Of a stretch of DNA of 35,254 bases, positions 15,076 to 23,515 are shown piece by piece. Where the stretch lies: NCBI GenBank assembly GCA_913031285.1, contig CAJWEI010000037.1:1-35254 (forward strand). Reading direction: 5' to 3'. The notes under the pieces were generated by a model. It worked only from the letters and a program-made list of their open reading frames with translations, searched no databases and was not told where the DNA came from. This stretch comes from an uncultured Alphaproteobacteria bacterium. GTDB lineage: Bacteria > Pseudomonadota > Alphaproteobacteria > Rhodobacterales > Rhodobacteraceae. How positions within the stretch are numbered: position 1 is the stretch's first letter; every line of letters begins with the position of its first letter. Both the position numbers and the translations under genes were made by a program.

Positions 15076-16713
15076 ATGAAAAATAATAATAGACCAATCA
15101 CTAATCAATCTCGACGTAGCTTTTTAAAATCAACTGCCGCTGTCTCCGCAGCTTCGAGTATGGGTGGATTAGGAGCATTCGTCGCGTCGCCTGCTTTTGC
15201 TGGTTCACATGATGGATTAGCTCCAGGTATGACCGGAGGGCCCACTGGTTTCGAAGGCGCTGAGCGCTTTCAGTATAATAACACGATGTCTGAAGGCCGT
15301 GCGATTGAAGGTATAAAGGCTTTGCAGGCGGCGGGCAACGCTCCTGAGAGGATTTCAATGTTGTTAACTGACGGTGCAATTGGCCAGATAACAAAGCCGT
15401 TCCCAGATGGAGCGCCCTCCGCGAAAGAGGTTTGGGAGCGTGAAACCGGTATCACAATTGATATAATTGGTGCACCTGCGGAAGATATCTTTAAGAAGGT
15501 TATGCAGGACGTTACTACAGGTGATGGTACATTTGACGTCTATACAGGTCCTTGGAACTCCACTGGAGATCTAGTGTCCTCAGGCGGCGCTGTTAATTGT
15601 AGCGATTTTGTAGCCAAATATGGACCTGATTGGGGCGACCCGGAACGTGGCACACCCACACCTGAAATGGAGCAGTTACTTTATACATATGAAGGTGACT
15701 ACTACTCCTTCTCTATGGATGGTGATTTTCAAACCTGGTTCTATCTGAAAGGTATTTACGACATGCCTGAAGTTCAGGACAAGTTCATGTCCGAAACAGG
15801 TGTAGCTCTGGATGTTCCGAATACGTGGGAGGACGTCGACCGCATTTCCGCGTTTTTTACTGGTAAAGATTTCGGAAACGGTACAATGTACGGCAACGGT
15901 AATTTGATGAGTCCGTTCTGGGGGCTGGCGACGTTTTACGCGCGTTTTGCGTCCATGGAGCATCCCAACTACCACTACTTTGACGAGGATGCTAATCCTA
16001 TGTTGAACACTGATCTGGGTAAGCAGTGTGCCGAAGAGCACGTACGTTCGTTTGAGTGGTCTCCACCAGACGCGCTAACGTTTACTTGGGCTGAAGCATA
16101 TGGGACGATGTGGAATTTGATCATTCCGCAAACCGCGATCTACACAAACATTGTGAAGTTTGGCGATGGTTATAATGCCGATGGTAGTCCGAAATCCAAA
16201 GCGACGGGCATGATTAATAGTCACCTTCCCCCAGGCCGTGAAAAGGATGGTATGATAAACCGCCGTTCTGTGCTATATTATCACATTACTGCATGGGTTT
16301 CTTCCAAGTCTAAATATCCAGAAGCAACATATCTGTTTCTGCAGTGGTTAAGCTCCACTCGCACGTATACTTGGATGACAGGTAATCCTGGTGGCTATTT
16401 TGATCCGTTTCAACAGGCAAACTTTAAAGAGCCGTTGGTTGAGCTAACCTATCATGACTATTCGATGGAATCGATCCCTGCAACGATCGCCCGTTCTGCG
16501 CCATCGATTAACTTTGCCGGACAGACTGCGCTCGATAACGCGCTGGATGAAGAACTTCAAGCGGCGATAACTGGACAGAAATCTGCTTCTGCTGCAATGG
16601 ATGCGGCCCAGAAAAAATGGGAACGGATCATCAAGCGGAATAAGCGCAATGGCATCGAAGATTCGATCAAGGCCAGCCGAAAAACTTGGCCTACAATCCT
16701 CGATCCCGCCTAA
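15076..16713 (+). CDS. ABC transporter periplasmic substrate-binding protein (Tat-exported)
   Basis: A 545-residue extracellular solute-binding protein of a carbohydrate/polyol (CUT1-like) ABC importer. It carries a twin-arginine signal: S-R-R-S-F-L-K at about residues 12-18, a hydrophobic alanine-rich stretch, and a probable cleavage after SPAFA, so it should be exported folded to the periplasm. It is larger than standard sugar-binding proteins (about 420) and closer to the long glycerol-binding GlpV type. The later half contains WNSTGDLVSSGGAVN, FTWAEAYGTMWNL and SSKSKYPEATYLFLQWLSS, typical of the family. ATG 15076 has GGAGG at 15066-15070. It is the first gene of the long operon starting at the sigma-54 site 15008-15024. 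The substrate is unknown; the context favours a small polyol or hydroxyketone. Confidence 0.9.
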   Translation: MKNNNRPITNQSRRSFLKSTAAVSAASSMGGLGAFVASPAFAGSHDGLAPGMTGGPTGFEGAERFQYNNTMSEGRAIEGIKALQAAGNAPERISMLLTDGAIGQITKPFPDGAPSAKEVWERETGITIDIIGAPAEDIFKKVMQDVTTGDGTFDVYTGPWNSTGDLVSSGGAVNCSDFVAKYGPDWGDPERGTPTPEMEQLLYTYEGDYYSFSMDGDFQTWFYLKGIYDMPEVQDKFMSETGVALDVPNTWEDVDRISAFFTGKDFGNGTMYGNGNLMSPFWGLATFYARFASMEHPNYHYFDEDANPMLNTDLGKQCAEEHVRSFEWSPPDALTFTWAEAYGTMWNLIIPQTAIYTNIVKFGDGYNADGSPKSKATGMINSHLPPGREKDGMINRRSVLYYHITAWVSSKSKYPEATYLFLQWLSSTRTYTWMTGNPGGYFDPFQQANFKEPLVELTYHDYSMESIPATIARSAPSINFAGQTALDNALDEELQAAITGQKSASAAMDAAQKKWERIIKRNKRNGIEDSIKASRKTWPTILDPA

Positions 16714-16724
16714 TTTCTCCCATC

Positions 16725-16766
16725 ATCCGGGCTGAGCATGTCTTCGGCCCGGATAAGCTTTTTCTT
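16725..16766 (+). terminator. Intrinsic-terminator-like attenuator between binding protein and permease genes
   Basis: ATCCGGGC (16725-16732) pairs perfectly with GCCCGGAT (16747-16754), followed by a T-rich tract (16759-16766). Such intra-operon stems usually lower permease expression relative to the abundant binding protein, by partial termination or by protecting the upstream mRNA. Confidence 0.75.
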
Positions 16767-16789
16767 AATCAAAATATGAGAGGGTAGAT

Positions 16790-17647
16790 ATGAAGCTGTC
16801 TCCAAGTGCTTTAACGTTAAAATATTTCTTTGTTTTGTTGGCCAGTGCCATTGTTCTTTACCCATTATTGTGGATGGTCACTATGGCTTTCAAACCGTAT
16901 CCAGAATGGACAACTGTTGCCGGCCTAACTTGGTTCCCTAAGAATCCTACTCTCCAGAATTTTGAGTTTATTTTCTATGGAGAGGCCAAAGGTTTGGTTG
17001 TCAGTCTTGATCGGACAATTGTTGGCCCCCTTATCGCGAGCCTTGTTACCTCAATTTGCGGAACCTTAGTGGCTCTCGTTTCTGGAACGCTGTCATCTTA
17101 TGCTGTTGTTCGTTTTGGACTTGCACCGATGTTACCTCTTTCAGTTTTGCAACTTCGTCTATTTCCACCGTTGGCCGTTATGATCCCAGTCATGGTAATG
17201 TGGGCATTTATTGGTGCGGTGGATACATGGTGGGGGCTGTCTTTGATATATGGGATTGTGACGCTCCCCTTTGCATTCTGGTTAATGAAGACTTTTTTCG
17301 AAGAAGTTCCCGTGGAAATTGAAGACGCTGCAAGAGTTGCGGGATGCTCATACTGGCGGGTATTCTATCGGATCACACTGCCGATCGTAAAACCCGGTTT
17401 GGCCACATGTGCCTTATTCGTTTTCATTCTGAATTGGTCTGATTATCTGTTAGCACTTATGCTGACTCAAAAGGACTGGGTCACACTTCCAGTTTACATG
17501 GCGACGCTTACATCTGCGATGGGCGGGCAAATGTACGGTATGAAAGCTGCGTTGGGTATCATCGCCGCAATTCCGCCGGTGGTATTCGGCCTAATGATTC
17601 AAAAACACCTTGTACGAGGTCTTACATTTGGAGCGCTGAAACAATGA
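16790..17647 (+). CDS. ABC transporter permease (MalG-type)
   Basis: A 285-residue inner-membrane permease with about six transmembrane helices; the first starts with YFFVLLASAIVLYPLLWM. The cytoplasmic EAA loop that docks an ATPase is visible in EIEDAARVAGCSYWRVFYRI, with the ensuing TLPIVKPGLAT. This is the MalG-like partner of a heterodimeric channel. The ATG at 16790 follows GAGAGGGTAG. Its stop overlaps the next permease gene by 4 bases (17644-17647), indicating coupled translation. Together with the second permease it forms the translocation channel for whatever the 15076 binding protein captures. Confidence 0.93.
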   Translation: MKLSPSALTLKYFFVLLASAIVLYPLLWMVTMAFKPYPEWTTVAGLTWFPKNPTLQNFEFIFYGEAKGLVVSLDRTIVGPLIASLVTSICGTLVALVSGTLSSYAVVRFGLAPMLPLSVLQLRLFPPLAVMIPVMVMWAFIGAVDTWWGLSLIYGIVTLPFAFWLMKTFFEEVPVEIEDAARVAGCSYWRVFYRITLPIVKPGLATCALFVFILNWSDYLLALMLTQKDWVTLPVYMATLTSAMGGQMYGMKAALGIIAAIPPVVFGLMIQKHLVRGLTFGALKQ

Positions 17648-18570
17648 GTGATAAATCAGCAAATACCCCGACCAAAACTGGTTATTGGGCCAAAGTTGCG
17701 CAAGATGGCAACAAGATGGGATTTTGGTTTGTTCTGCCAACGGTGTTACTTTTGGTTTTCATCGTTGTTTTCCCATTGTTCATGCAACTGTACCTGTCAG
17801 TCACATGGTGGACCCCCTTAGAAGGTACTCCATGGTATATGGCATGGGAGGTTTTCAGCTGGGGTGAAAACTATTGGTATCAGCTAACTGATCCCCGAAT
17901 GTGGGGTGCATTGTGGCGTACGGTCTTGATTATGATCATAGCCGTTCCGGCTCAGTTCTTCTTGGGCATGGCCTTGGCGTATTTGTTCATCGAGAAGTTT
18001 CCGGGTCGTAAGATTTTCTATTCCATTATGCTAACACCAATGATGATAGTTCCTGCCGTTGTCGGTTTAATGTTTTATCTGTTGTTCCAGGGGACTGGTC
18101 CGGTGAATGACCACCTCGGACTTCCATCAAATTTTTCATGGCTTACGGATGTAAACCGTGCGATGATCTCAGTTATCATCGCAGATATTTGGCAATGGAC
18201 GCCTTTAATGTTTCTGATCCTGTTGGCAGGGATGCTTGGCGTGCCTTCTGATCAATTGCTGGCCGCGCGACTTTTGGGTGGGTCAAACTGGCAGAATTTT
18301 ATTAAGATTATAGTGCCTCGAATGAAGACGGTGATCCTAATCGCTTTGGTTTTGCGCGCTGTCGAATGCTTCAAAATCTTTGATCTGGTTTACATTATGA
18401 CCAAAGGTGGTCCGGGTGTTCAAACTGAAACCATATCTGTCTTCTTGTATAAACTTACATTCGCCGAGTTGGAGTGGGCGTATGTGGCGGCAATTGGCCT
18501 AACGATCCTTTTCGTTCTTAGTGTGATCGCTGCAAAAGGATTATCTTACATGGTTAAGAAGGATAAGTAG
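17644..18570 (+). CDS. ABC transporter permease (MalF-type)
   Basis: A 308-residue inner-membrane permease with about six helices. It has a short cytoplasmic N-terminus, then FWFVLPTVLLLVFIVVFPLF as helix 1, and the EAA-type loop around DQLLAARLLGGSNWQNFIKI followed by IVPRMKTVI. The segment FDLVYIMTKGGPGVQTET is a family marker of sugar/polyol permeases. It starts within the last codons of the previous permease and ends 3 bases before the first ATPase gene, so the operon is tightly translated. The gene order here is MalG-type first, then MalF-type. Confidence 0.93.
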   Translation: MSDKSANTPTKTGYWAKVAQDGNKMGFWFVLPTVLLLVFIVVFPLFMQLYLSVTWWTPLEGTPWYMAWEVFSWGENYWYQLTDPRMWGALWRTVLIMIIAVPAQFFLGMALAYLFIEKFPGRKIFYSIMLTPMMIVPAVVGLMFYLLFQGTGPVNDHLGLPSNFSWLTDVNRAMISVIIADIWQWTPLMFLILLAGMLGVPSDQLLAARLLGGSNWQNFIKIIVPRMKTVILIALVLRAVECFKIFDLVYIMTKGGPGVQTETISVFLYKLTFAELEWAYVAAIGLTILFVLSVIAAKGLSYMVKKDK

Positions 18571-18573
18571 ATA

Positions 18574-19683
18574 ATGTCATCAATTCAAATCAGAAATGTC
18601 ACTAAGCGATTTGGTGACTTCACCGCCGTCGACAATTTAACATTAGACATCGAAGAGGGCGAGTTTGCAGCTTTGCTCGGGCCTTCGGGATGCGGTAAAA
18701 CTACGACCATGAATATGATCGCTGGTATAGAGGATTTGACCAAAGGGTCAATCTTGTTTGACGAGCAGGAATTGTCCGGCACTCGCATTCAGGATCGCAA
18801 TATTGGTTTTGTGTTTCAGAACTATGCCATTTTTACGCATCTGAGTGTTTATAAAAATTTATCTTACGGTCTTGAGGTCAAGAAAGTTGACAAGGGTGAA
18901 ATTGAACGGCGGGTTAAAGCGATGGCAGATCGCATGAGCATTACCCACCGTCTGGATCAACCCGCTGCGAGCTTGTCTGTCAATGAAATGCAAAAACTGG
19001 CTATCGGTCGTTCTGCAATTGTTGAGCCGCGAATTTTCTTGCTGGACGAACCGCTATCTAATTTGGATGCCGGATTCCGCGCCTACATGCGAGCAGAGTT
19101 GAAAGTACTGCAACATGAGTTCGGTCAGACGATGATTTATGTAACCCACGACCAGATTGAGGCAATGAGTTTAGCTGATAAGATCGCGATTATTGATCAG
19201 GGCAAACTGATGCAATATGGAACGCCTCTGGATATATACAATTCTCCAGATAATCGATTTGTGGCAAATTTCATAGGCAGCCCACGCATGAATTTGATTG
19301 ATGGTGAGCTGCGCGAAGAAAAGGATCAGCTGAAACTGATGGTCAGTGGCGGCGCAGAAATAAAGTTACAGGGTCAAGTGAAATCCGAATTTGCCAGCGA
19401 TGGGAAAGTGCAGAGCGGTTCATTTGGAATTCGCCCACAGGATATCTACTTTGGGGACCAGCGGTCCGACTCCGATATCAAAATGCATGGTACCGTCGAA
19501 GTTTTGGAACGTGTCGGACCTAAACGGCTGGCTTACTTGCACGTTCTGGAAACAATGTTCATCGCCTTCGATGATCAAGATCGATTGAAAGTGGGCGATA
19601 AAGTACCTTTCTACCTACCTTCAGAAAAAAGTATGGCATTCGATTTGGCTTCCGGCCGGCGTTTGGGAGGAGTAGCAAAATGA
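18574..19683 (+). CDS. ABC transporter ATP-binding protein with degenerate signature motif
   Basis: A 369-residue ATPase with an N-terminal nucleotide-binding domain (about 1-230) and a C-terminal MalK-like regulatory OB-fold domain. Walker A is GPSGCGKT (36-43), the Q-loop Q82, Walker B FLLDEP (155-160) and the switch histidine H192. The signature motif, normally LSGGQ, reads LSVNE (134-138, followed by MQKLAIGRS). In a two-ATPase dimer this motif faces the Walker A of the partner, so one of the two ATP sites should be non-canonical. It overlaps the next ATPase gene by 4 bases (19680-19683). The two-different-ATPase layout matches GlpS/GlpT glycerol importers. It energises import by the 15076-18570 components. 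Confidence 0.92.
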   Translation: MSSIQIRNVTKRFGDFTAVDNLTLDIEEGEFAALLGPSGCGKTTTMNMIAGIEDLTKGSILFDEQELSGTRIQDRNIGFVFQNYAIFTHLSVYKNLSYGLEVKKVDKGEIERRVKAMADRMSITHRLDQPAASLSVNEMQKLAIGRSAIVEPRIFLLDEPLSNLDAGFRAYMRAELKVLQHEFGQTMIYVTHDQIEAMSLADKIAIIDQGKLMQYGTPLDIYNSPDNRFVANFIGSPRMNLIDGELREEKDQLKLMVSGGAEIKLQGQVKSEFASDGKVQSGSFGIRPQDIYFGDQRSDSDIKMHGTVEVLERVGPKRLAYLHVLETMFIAFDDQDRLKVGDKVPFYLPSEKSMAFDLASGRRLGGVAK

Positions 19684-20741
19684 GTGCGATCGAAATTAAA
19701 AACGTAGTAAAGAACTACCCAAATTTTACTCTTGGACCGATTAGTATGACTGTCGAGCAAGGTGAGTTTTTTGGTATCTTTGGTCCGCCATCAACGGGGA
19801 AGACTTCAATCCTAAAGTTGATTTTGGGTCTTTTAAAACCTGATGAAGGTGAGGTTTATTTGTCAGGTCGGGACGCCGTCGAAATGGGCGTCGCTGAACG
19901 AGACATCTCCATGGTTTTCCAGAACCTTGCTTTGTTTCCGCATATGAATGGGCGTGAAAATATTATATTTCCTCTTAAGGAACGCGGCGTATCTGAGGCC
20001 GAGATTTCAAAGCAATTGGACTTTGTGTCAGGCGTTCTGCATGTCAGTCACATTCTTGACAAGAACCCTGCTCAGATGTCGGGTGGTGAACGCCAGCGGA
20101 TTGCCCTTGGCAGAGCATTTGCAGCCACAAGCCGTGCAATGTTATTGGACGAACCAATCGCGGCATTGGATGCACGTTTACGTGAAGAAATGCGCGTTGA
20201 GCTAAAACGCCTTCAGAGAGAGAACAACCAGACTTTTGTCTATGTCAGCCATGATGAAGAAGAAGTCATGGCAGTTTCCGACCGAGTTGCTGTTGTTGCA
20301 GATGGCAAAATTGCCCAGATTGGAACGCCGGATGATGTTTATAGCAGGCCGAACTCGATGGCAGTAGCGGAAGTTATCGGTTCCCCGCCGATGAACTTTT
20401 TTCAAGGGAAACTCTCATCAGACGGGTTGTTTTTTGATGGTGACAAATTGAGTGAACGCTTTCCATTCAAAGACAAGACCAAAGCAGGTGGTACGGCAAC
20501 TCTGGGCGTTCGACCTGAGGATATCTGGTTGGGTGCCGCCGACGATGAATTCGGTTTGGATTTGGTGATTAATTCTGTTGAACCTCTCGGAGGGTACACG
20601 ATCCTAAACGCGCAAATAGACGAGCAGATTGTCAAAATCCGGGCACCTGGTCAGGTGGATGTTCCCGAAAGATCCAAGCAGCGAGTTTCCTTTGATCAAA
20701 GACGCATTCACCTGTTTGATGAAGACGGCATACGCGTCTGA
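19680..20741 (+). CDS. ABC transporter ATP-binding protein (canonical partner)
   Basis: A 353-residue ATPase with a full set of motifs: Walker A GPPSTGKT (35-42), Q-loop Q81, signature MSGGE (133-137) followed by RQRIALGRAF, Walker B MLLDEP (154-159), D-loop IAALD and switch H191 (VYVSHDE). A MalK-like C-terminal domain follows, with LGVRPEDIWLG near 278-290. It overlaps the end of the first ATPase gene by 4 bases. Its normal signature faces the Walker A of the partner and its own Walker A faces the degenerate LSVNE, so the dimer is predicted to be asymmetric. Confidence 0.93.
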   Translation: MSAIEIKNVVKNYPNFTLGPISMTVEQGEFFGIFGPPSTGKTSILKLILGLLKPDEGEVYLSGRDAVEMGVAERDISMVFQNLALFPHMNGRENIIFPLKERGVSEAEISKQLDFVSGVLHVSHILDKNPAQMSGGERQRIALGRAFAATSRAMLLDEPIAALDARLREEMRVELKRLQRENNQTFVYVSHDEEEVMAVSDRVAVVADGKIAQIGTPDDVYSRPNSMAVAEVIGSPPMNFFQGKLSSDGLFFDGDKLSERFPFKDKTKAGGTATLGVRPEDIWLGAADDEFGLDLVINSVEPLGGYTILNAQIDEQIVKIRAPGQVDVPERSKQRVSFDQRRIHLFDEDGIRV

Positions 20742-20763
20742 TTAGATATTAACATTCCAGGCT

Positions 20764-20780
20764 GGCAATCGAAAGTTGCC
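20764..20780 (+). other. Small stem upstream of lipA
   Basis: GGCAA, a 7-base loop and TTGCC lie in the 71-base gap between the second ATPase gene and lipA. It is too small to call a terminator; it may slightly affect lipA translation. Confidence 0.2.
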
Positions 20781-20812
20781 GCTTTGGATGGCAGACAAAA
20801 AGGGACCATTTC

Positions 20813-21766
20813 TTGAAGACGGTTGCAATGACATCCGGTAAAATCCGGCAACGGCATCCTGAGAAGGCCAAGGTATTTACGACTGATCGACTGCCTAAGC
20901 CTTCTTGGCTTCGTGTGCGTGCGCCAACGGGGGACATCTTTCAAACGACAAAATCCGAAGTCCAAGGCCAGCGATTGACAACCGTTTGTGAAGAAGCGGC
21001 TTGCCCAAACATTGGTGAGTGTTGGTCTAAATCACATGCGACGTTCATGATTATGGGTAACACATGCACGCGCGGTTGTGCATTTTGTAATGTTGCAACT
21101 GGCAAGCCTGAAGATCTGGATGTCTTTGAGCCTGTACGTATTGCTGACGCTGTGGCAAAGCTAGCGCTTAATCATGTTGTCATCACGTCTGTTGATCGAG
21201 ACGACATTGAGGACGGCGGTGCAGAGCACTTTGCGCGAACATTAAGATCAATCCGGCGCAAATCCCCCGGCGCTACTATTGAAATTCTAACGCCAGATTT
21301 TCGTCTCAGTAAGCCGGGTGCGCTTGAAACGGTTTTGCAGGCGTCTCCTGATGTTTTCAATCACAACATCGAAACAGTGCCGAGCCTTTACCTTAGAGTT
21401 CGCCCTGGTGCGCGCTATTTTCATTCGCTTTGGCTCTTGAAACAAGCAAAAGAGATCAATCCCATGATTGCCACTAAATCCGGGCTGATGGTGGGAATGG
21501 GCGAACGTTTTGACGAAGTTATGCAGGTGCTCGATGACTTACGTGCGGCAGATGTTGATTTCGTGACTGTGGGACAATACTTGCAGCCAACTCCAAGGCA
21601 TCACCCCGTAGCTAGATACGTTCCACCAGAGGAGTTTAAACGAATTGAACATGCTGCCCTTGGTAAAGGCTTTGCTATGGTTTCTGCCAGTCCCCTGACT
21701 CGCTCAAGTTATCATGCTGAAGCTGACTTCAAACGATTGCTAGATAACCGCCTCAGCGTTCCCTGA
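20813..21766 (+). CDS. lipA: Lipoyl synthase
   Basis: A 317-residue radical-SAM enzyme that inserts two sulfurs into octanoyl-lysine to make the lipoyl cofactor. Both 4Fe-4S sites are visible: the auxiliary cluster C59-x4-C64-x5-C70 ([12 protein letters not shown]) and the radical-SAM cluster C85-x3-C89-x2-C92 (CTRGCAFC). The conserved tail with RSSYHAE supplies the serine ligand of the auxiliary cluster. I place the start at TTG 20813, preceded by AAAGGGA; an in-frame ATG at 20828 is an alternative with a weaker site. It is in the ABC operon, near acoC, so it is most likely a pathway-dedicated copy that lipoylates AcoC. No lipB or lplA is seen here. Confidence 0.95.
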   Translation: MKTVAMTSGKIRQRHPEKAKVFTTDRLPKPSWLRVRAPTGDIFQTTKSEVQGQRLTTVCEEAACPNIGECWSKSHATFMIMGNTCTRGCAFCNVATGKPEDLDVFEPVRIADAVAKLALNHVVITSVDRDDIEDGGAEHFARTLRSIRRKSPGATIEILTPDFRLSKPGALETVLQASPDVFNHNIETVPSLYLRVRPGARYFHSLWLLKQAKEINPMIATKSGLMVGMGERFDEVMQVLDDLRAADVDFVTVGQYLQPTPRHHPVARYVPPEEFKRIEHAALGKGFAMVSASPLTRSSYHAEADFKRLLDNRLSVP

Positions 21767-21796
21767 TCCAATAAAGATAAGCCAAAGAAATTAACG

Positions 21797-22093
21797 ATGT
21801 CCAAAAAATACGCTCCAACTTCCGAATTTGCAACGAGTTCTCAAGCAGATGTGGCCTATACGGATTTCTTGCATGATGAACTGTTAAATTGGGTGCGCAA
21901 AGAGATTGGCCCAATTGCGAAACCCGATTTTATCCAATGGGCCCCCGGCCTACCTAAAACGCGTTCTGGCAAGATCATGCGGCGTATCTTACGTAAAATT
22001 GCAGACAGTGACATTGAATCACTAGGCGATATCTCAACTCTTGCAGAACCTGACGTAGTTGATAACCTGATCATGAACCGAATGAACCAATAG
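21797..22093 (+). CDS. Orphan C-terminal domain of acetyl-CoA synthetase
   Basis: A 98-residue protein that matches only the last part of acetyl-CoA synthetase (about 650 residues). The segment [20 protein letters not shown], then [19 protein letters not shown] and [17 protein letters not shown], is the C-terminal lid domain, including the PKTRSGK lysine that acts in adenylation and is the classic acetylation site. The first 30 residues do not look like the preceding part of Acs. The reading frame is intact with an ATG at 21797, but the ribosome-binding site is poor. It may be a degraded acs, or a real stand-alone gene preserved because a partner or a lysine acetyltransferase binds it. No upstream acs remnant lies in the 30-base gap after lipA. 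Confidence 0.8.
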   Translation: MSKKYAPTSEFATSSQADVAYTDFLHDELLNWVRKEIGPIAKPDFIQWAPGLPKTRSGKIMRRILRKIADSDIESLGDISTLAEPDVVDNLIMNRMNQ

Positions 22094-22102
22094 GAGGGTG
22101 GT

Positions 22103-22447
22103 ATGCCAAAAATCCAATTTGCCGTAGAAATGGGCATGGGAACTGACCTGAAAGGGCAAGATTATACGAAAGCCGCTGCCCGCGCTGTTCACGACGCTTT
22201 GCATCGCAACTTTTTGACGATAGGGGCTGCATTCGATCTACCCTTGGAGGCAATGCTGGTTGATATCCGGGTAGGTGTAAGCAAACCAGACGCAGTTGAT
22301 TTAGACGTTGTTAAGGCTGAGGCCCCGGTTGGCAACGTGACTGCCGAGGCCGTCCATGGCGGACTGGAGGTGGAGATGATGGGTCACAAAGCACTGATCG
22401 CAAACGCGATTGTAACGGTATCATATGACGTGGAGATTTCACAATGA
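22103..22447 (+). CDS. Lin0512-family protein (first of pair)
   Basis: A 114-residue protein of the Lin0512 family, a set of conserved small proteins of unknown function. The family opening is plain: VEMGMGTDLKGQDYTKAAAR, then AVHDALHRNFL. It is preceded by a strong GGAGG and overlaps the next Lin0512 gene by 4 bases, so the two products are probably made in equal amounts and may form a heteromer. The two proteins align over most of their length (GMG-D--G-DYTKAA-R at the start and -VEIVKGGL-like segments near the end). No catalytic motif can be named. The position in the acetoin-linked operon suggests a role with small metabolites. Confidence 0.87.
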   Translation: MPKIQFAVEMGMGTDLKGQDYTKAAARAVHDALHRNFLTIGAAFDLPLEAMLVDIRVGVSKPDAVDLDVVKAEAPVGNVTAEAVHGGLEVEMMGHKALIANAIVTVSYDVEISQ

Positions 22448-22803
22448 AGCCATTGATTTGCGAACTGGGTATGGGTGTTGATGTTCATGGCCATGACTAT
22501 ACTAAAGCAGCGCTGCGGGGGATTTCCGATGCCATTCGCCACAGCTCTTTGACAATCTTTTATACTTATAACCGTGCCTCTGAAATGCGCGTGGATGTCA
22601 CTATAGCTGTTTGTAAACCTGAAATGGTCGACAAAGAAGCAGTGGCAGCTGCGTTGCCGCACGGACTGGTCAATGTCGAAATTGTCAAAGGTGGCCTAGA
22701 CGATAAAGGCATGGGCGGTAAAGAGGACATTACGATTGCGGCCGTTGCGGTAAAGGCATGGCTAGATACCGCTAACCATCCATTTAAGTTGGTAGACAGG
22801 TAA
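22444..22803 (+). CDS. Lin0512-family protein (second of pair)
   Basis: A 119-residue paralogue of the preceding gene, starting in the ATGA overlap at 22444-22447. The family core is CELGMGVDVHGHDYTKAALR, followed by GISDAIRHSSLTIF. A second conserved segment reads LVNVEIVKGGLDDKGMGG, and the protein ends HPFKLVDR. It is slightly longer at the C-terminus than its partner. A duplicated, translationally coupled pair implies that both copies are needed. Function unknown. Confidence 0.88.
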   Translation: MKPLICELGMGVDVHGHDYTKAALRGISDAIRHSSLTIFYTYNRASEMRVDVTIAVCKPEMVDKEAVAAALPHGLVNVEIVKGGLDDKGMGGKEDITIAAVAVKAWLDTANHPFKLVDR

Positions 22804-22808
22804 AGCAC

Positions 22809-23417
22809 ATGTCCAATCCTGAAAATAGGGAATTTTATCATGAGGGTATGAGGAATTTTCAGGATAAGTTTGATGGCCGTCGGACAGCTGATGCGTTAGA
22901 AAAACACCGGAAGCATTACGAGTTCTGGGATGATGAAATTGAACTTATCCAAAGCTCAAATTTTTTTTTCATAGCAAGTTCATGGAATAATTATGTAGAC
23001 TGTAATATTAAGTCTGGAGATCCAGGTTTCGTAAAAGTTTACGATGGTGGGGTAATCGAATATCCGGAATATGATGGGAATTCGATGTATAGAACTGCTG
23101 GTAATATTTCTAGAAATCCAAACGTTGCATTACTATTCGTTAATTTTGATGGTAAAAGCCGACGAATGAGAGTAAACGGCATCGCTAGCATTATTGATGA
23201 TGAAGCAACTATATCTCGACACTATGGGGCGAAGTTTGTTATCAAAATTTCCTGTGAAATATATCCTAACTGCCCGCGGTATGCTCCAAACTTACAGGAC
23301 AATGAGGTTTCTAATGATATTCCTAGGTACGGGCATGAAATGCCGTCTGCACCGGAGTGGAAAGGCAGAGATTACATTCGAGATATTCTTCCAAAGAATG
23401 ATCCTCACAGGAATTAG
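22809..23417 (+). CDS. Pyridoxamine 5'-phosphate oxidase-family flavoprotein
   Basis: A 202-residue PPOX-like protein with the arrangement of family members that reduce or bind flavin. After an N-terminal helical stretch come SNFFFIASSWNNYVDCNIKS, the GDPGFVKVYDG segment and YDGNSMYRTAGNISRNPNVA, matching the widespread PGFLxV..GN..Y.s.GNl..nP.vaLlf pattern. An Arg-rich SRRMRVNG strand follows. The last quarter (CEIYPNCPRYAP) resembles a haem- or cofactor-adjacent tail seen in a subset of the family. The ATG at 22809 follows AGGTAAAGC and is 5 bases after the second Lin0512 stop. Codon use looks AT-richer than in the genes before it. Confidence 0.88.
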   Translation: MSNPENREFYHEGMRNFQDKFDGRRTADALEKHRKHYEFWDDEIELIQSSNFFFIASSWNNYVDCNIKSGDPGFVKVYDGGVIEYPEYDGNSMYRTAGNISRNPNVALLFVNFDGKSRRMRVNGIASIIDDEATISRHYGAKFVIKISCEIYPNCPRYAPNLQDNEVSNDIPRYGHEMPSAPEWKGRDYIRDILPKNDPHRN

Positions 23418-23515
23418 AACTTTATGTTTCTCGCCGCTGGTTCCTTAAGGATTATATTACTTCAATTTTTTGGTTGTAGGAAAGATAAATTAAAATTTTA
23501 AGGAAAAGCAGGAAA

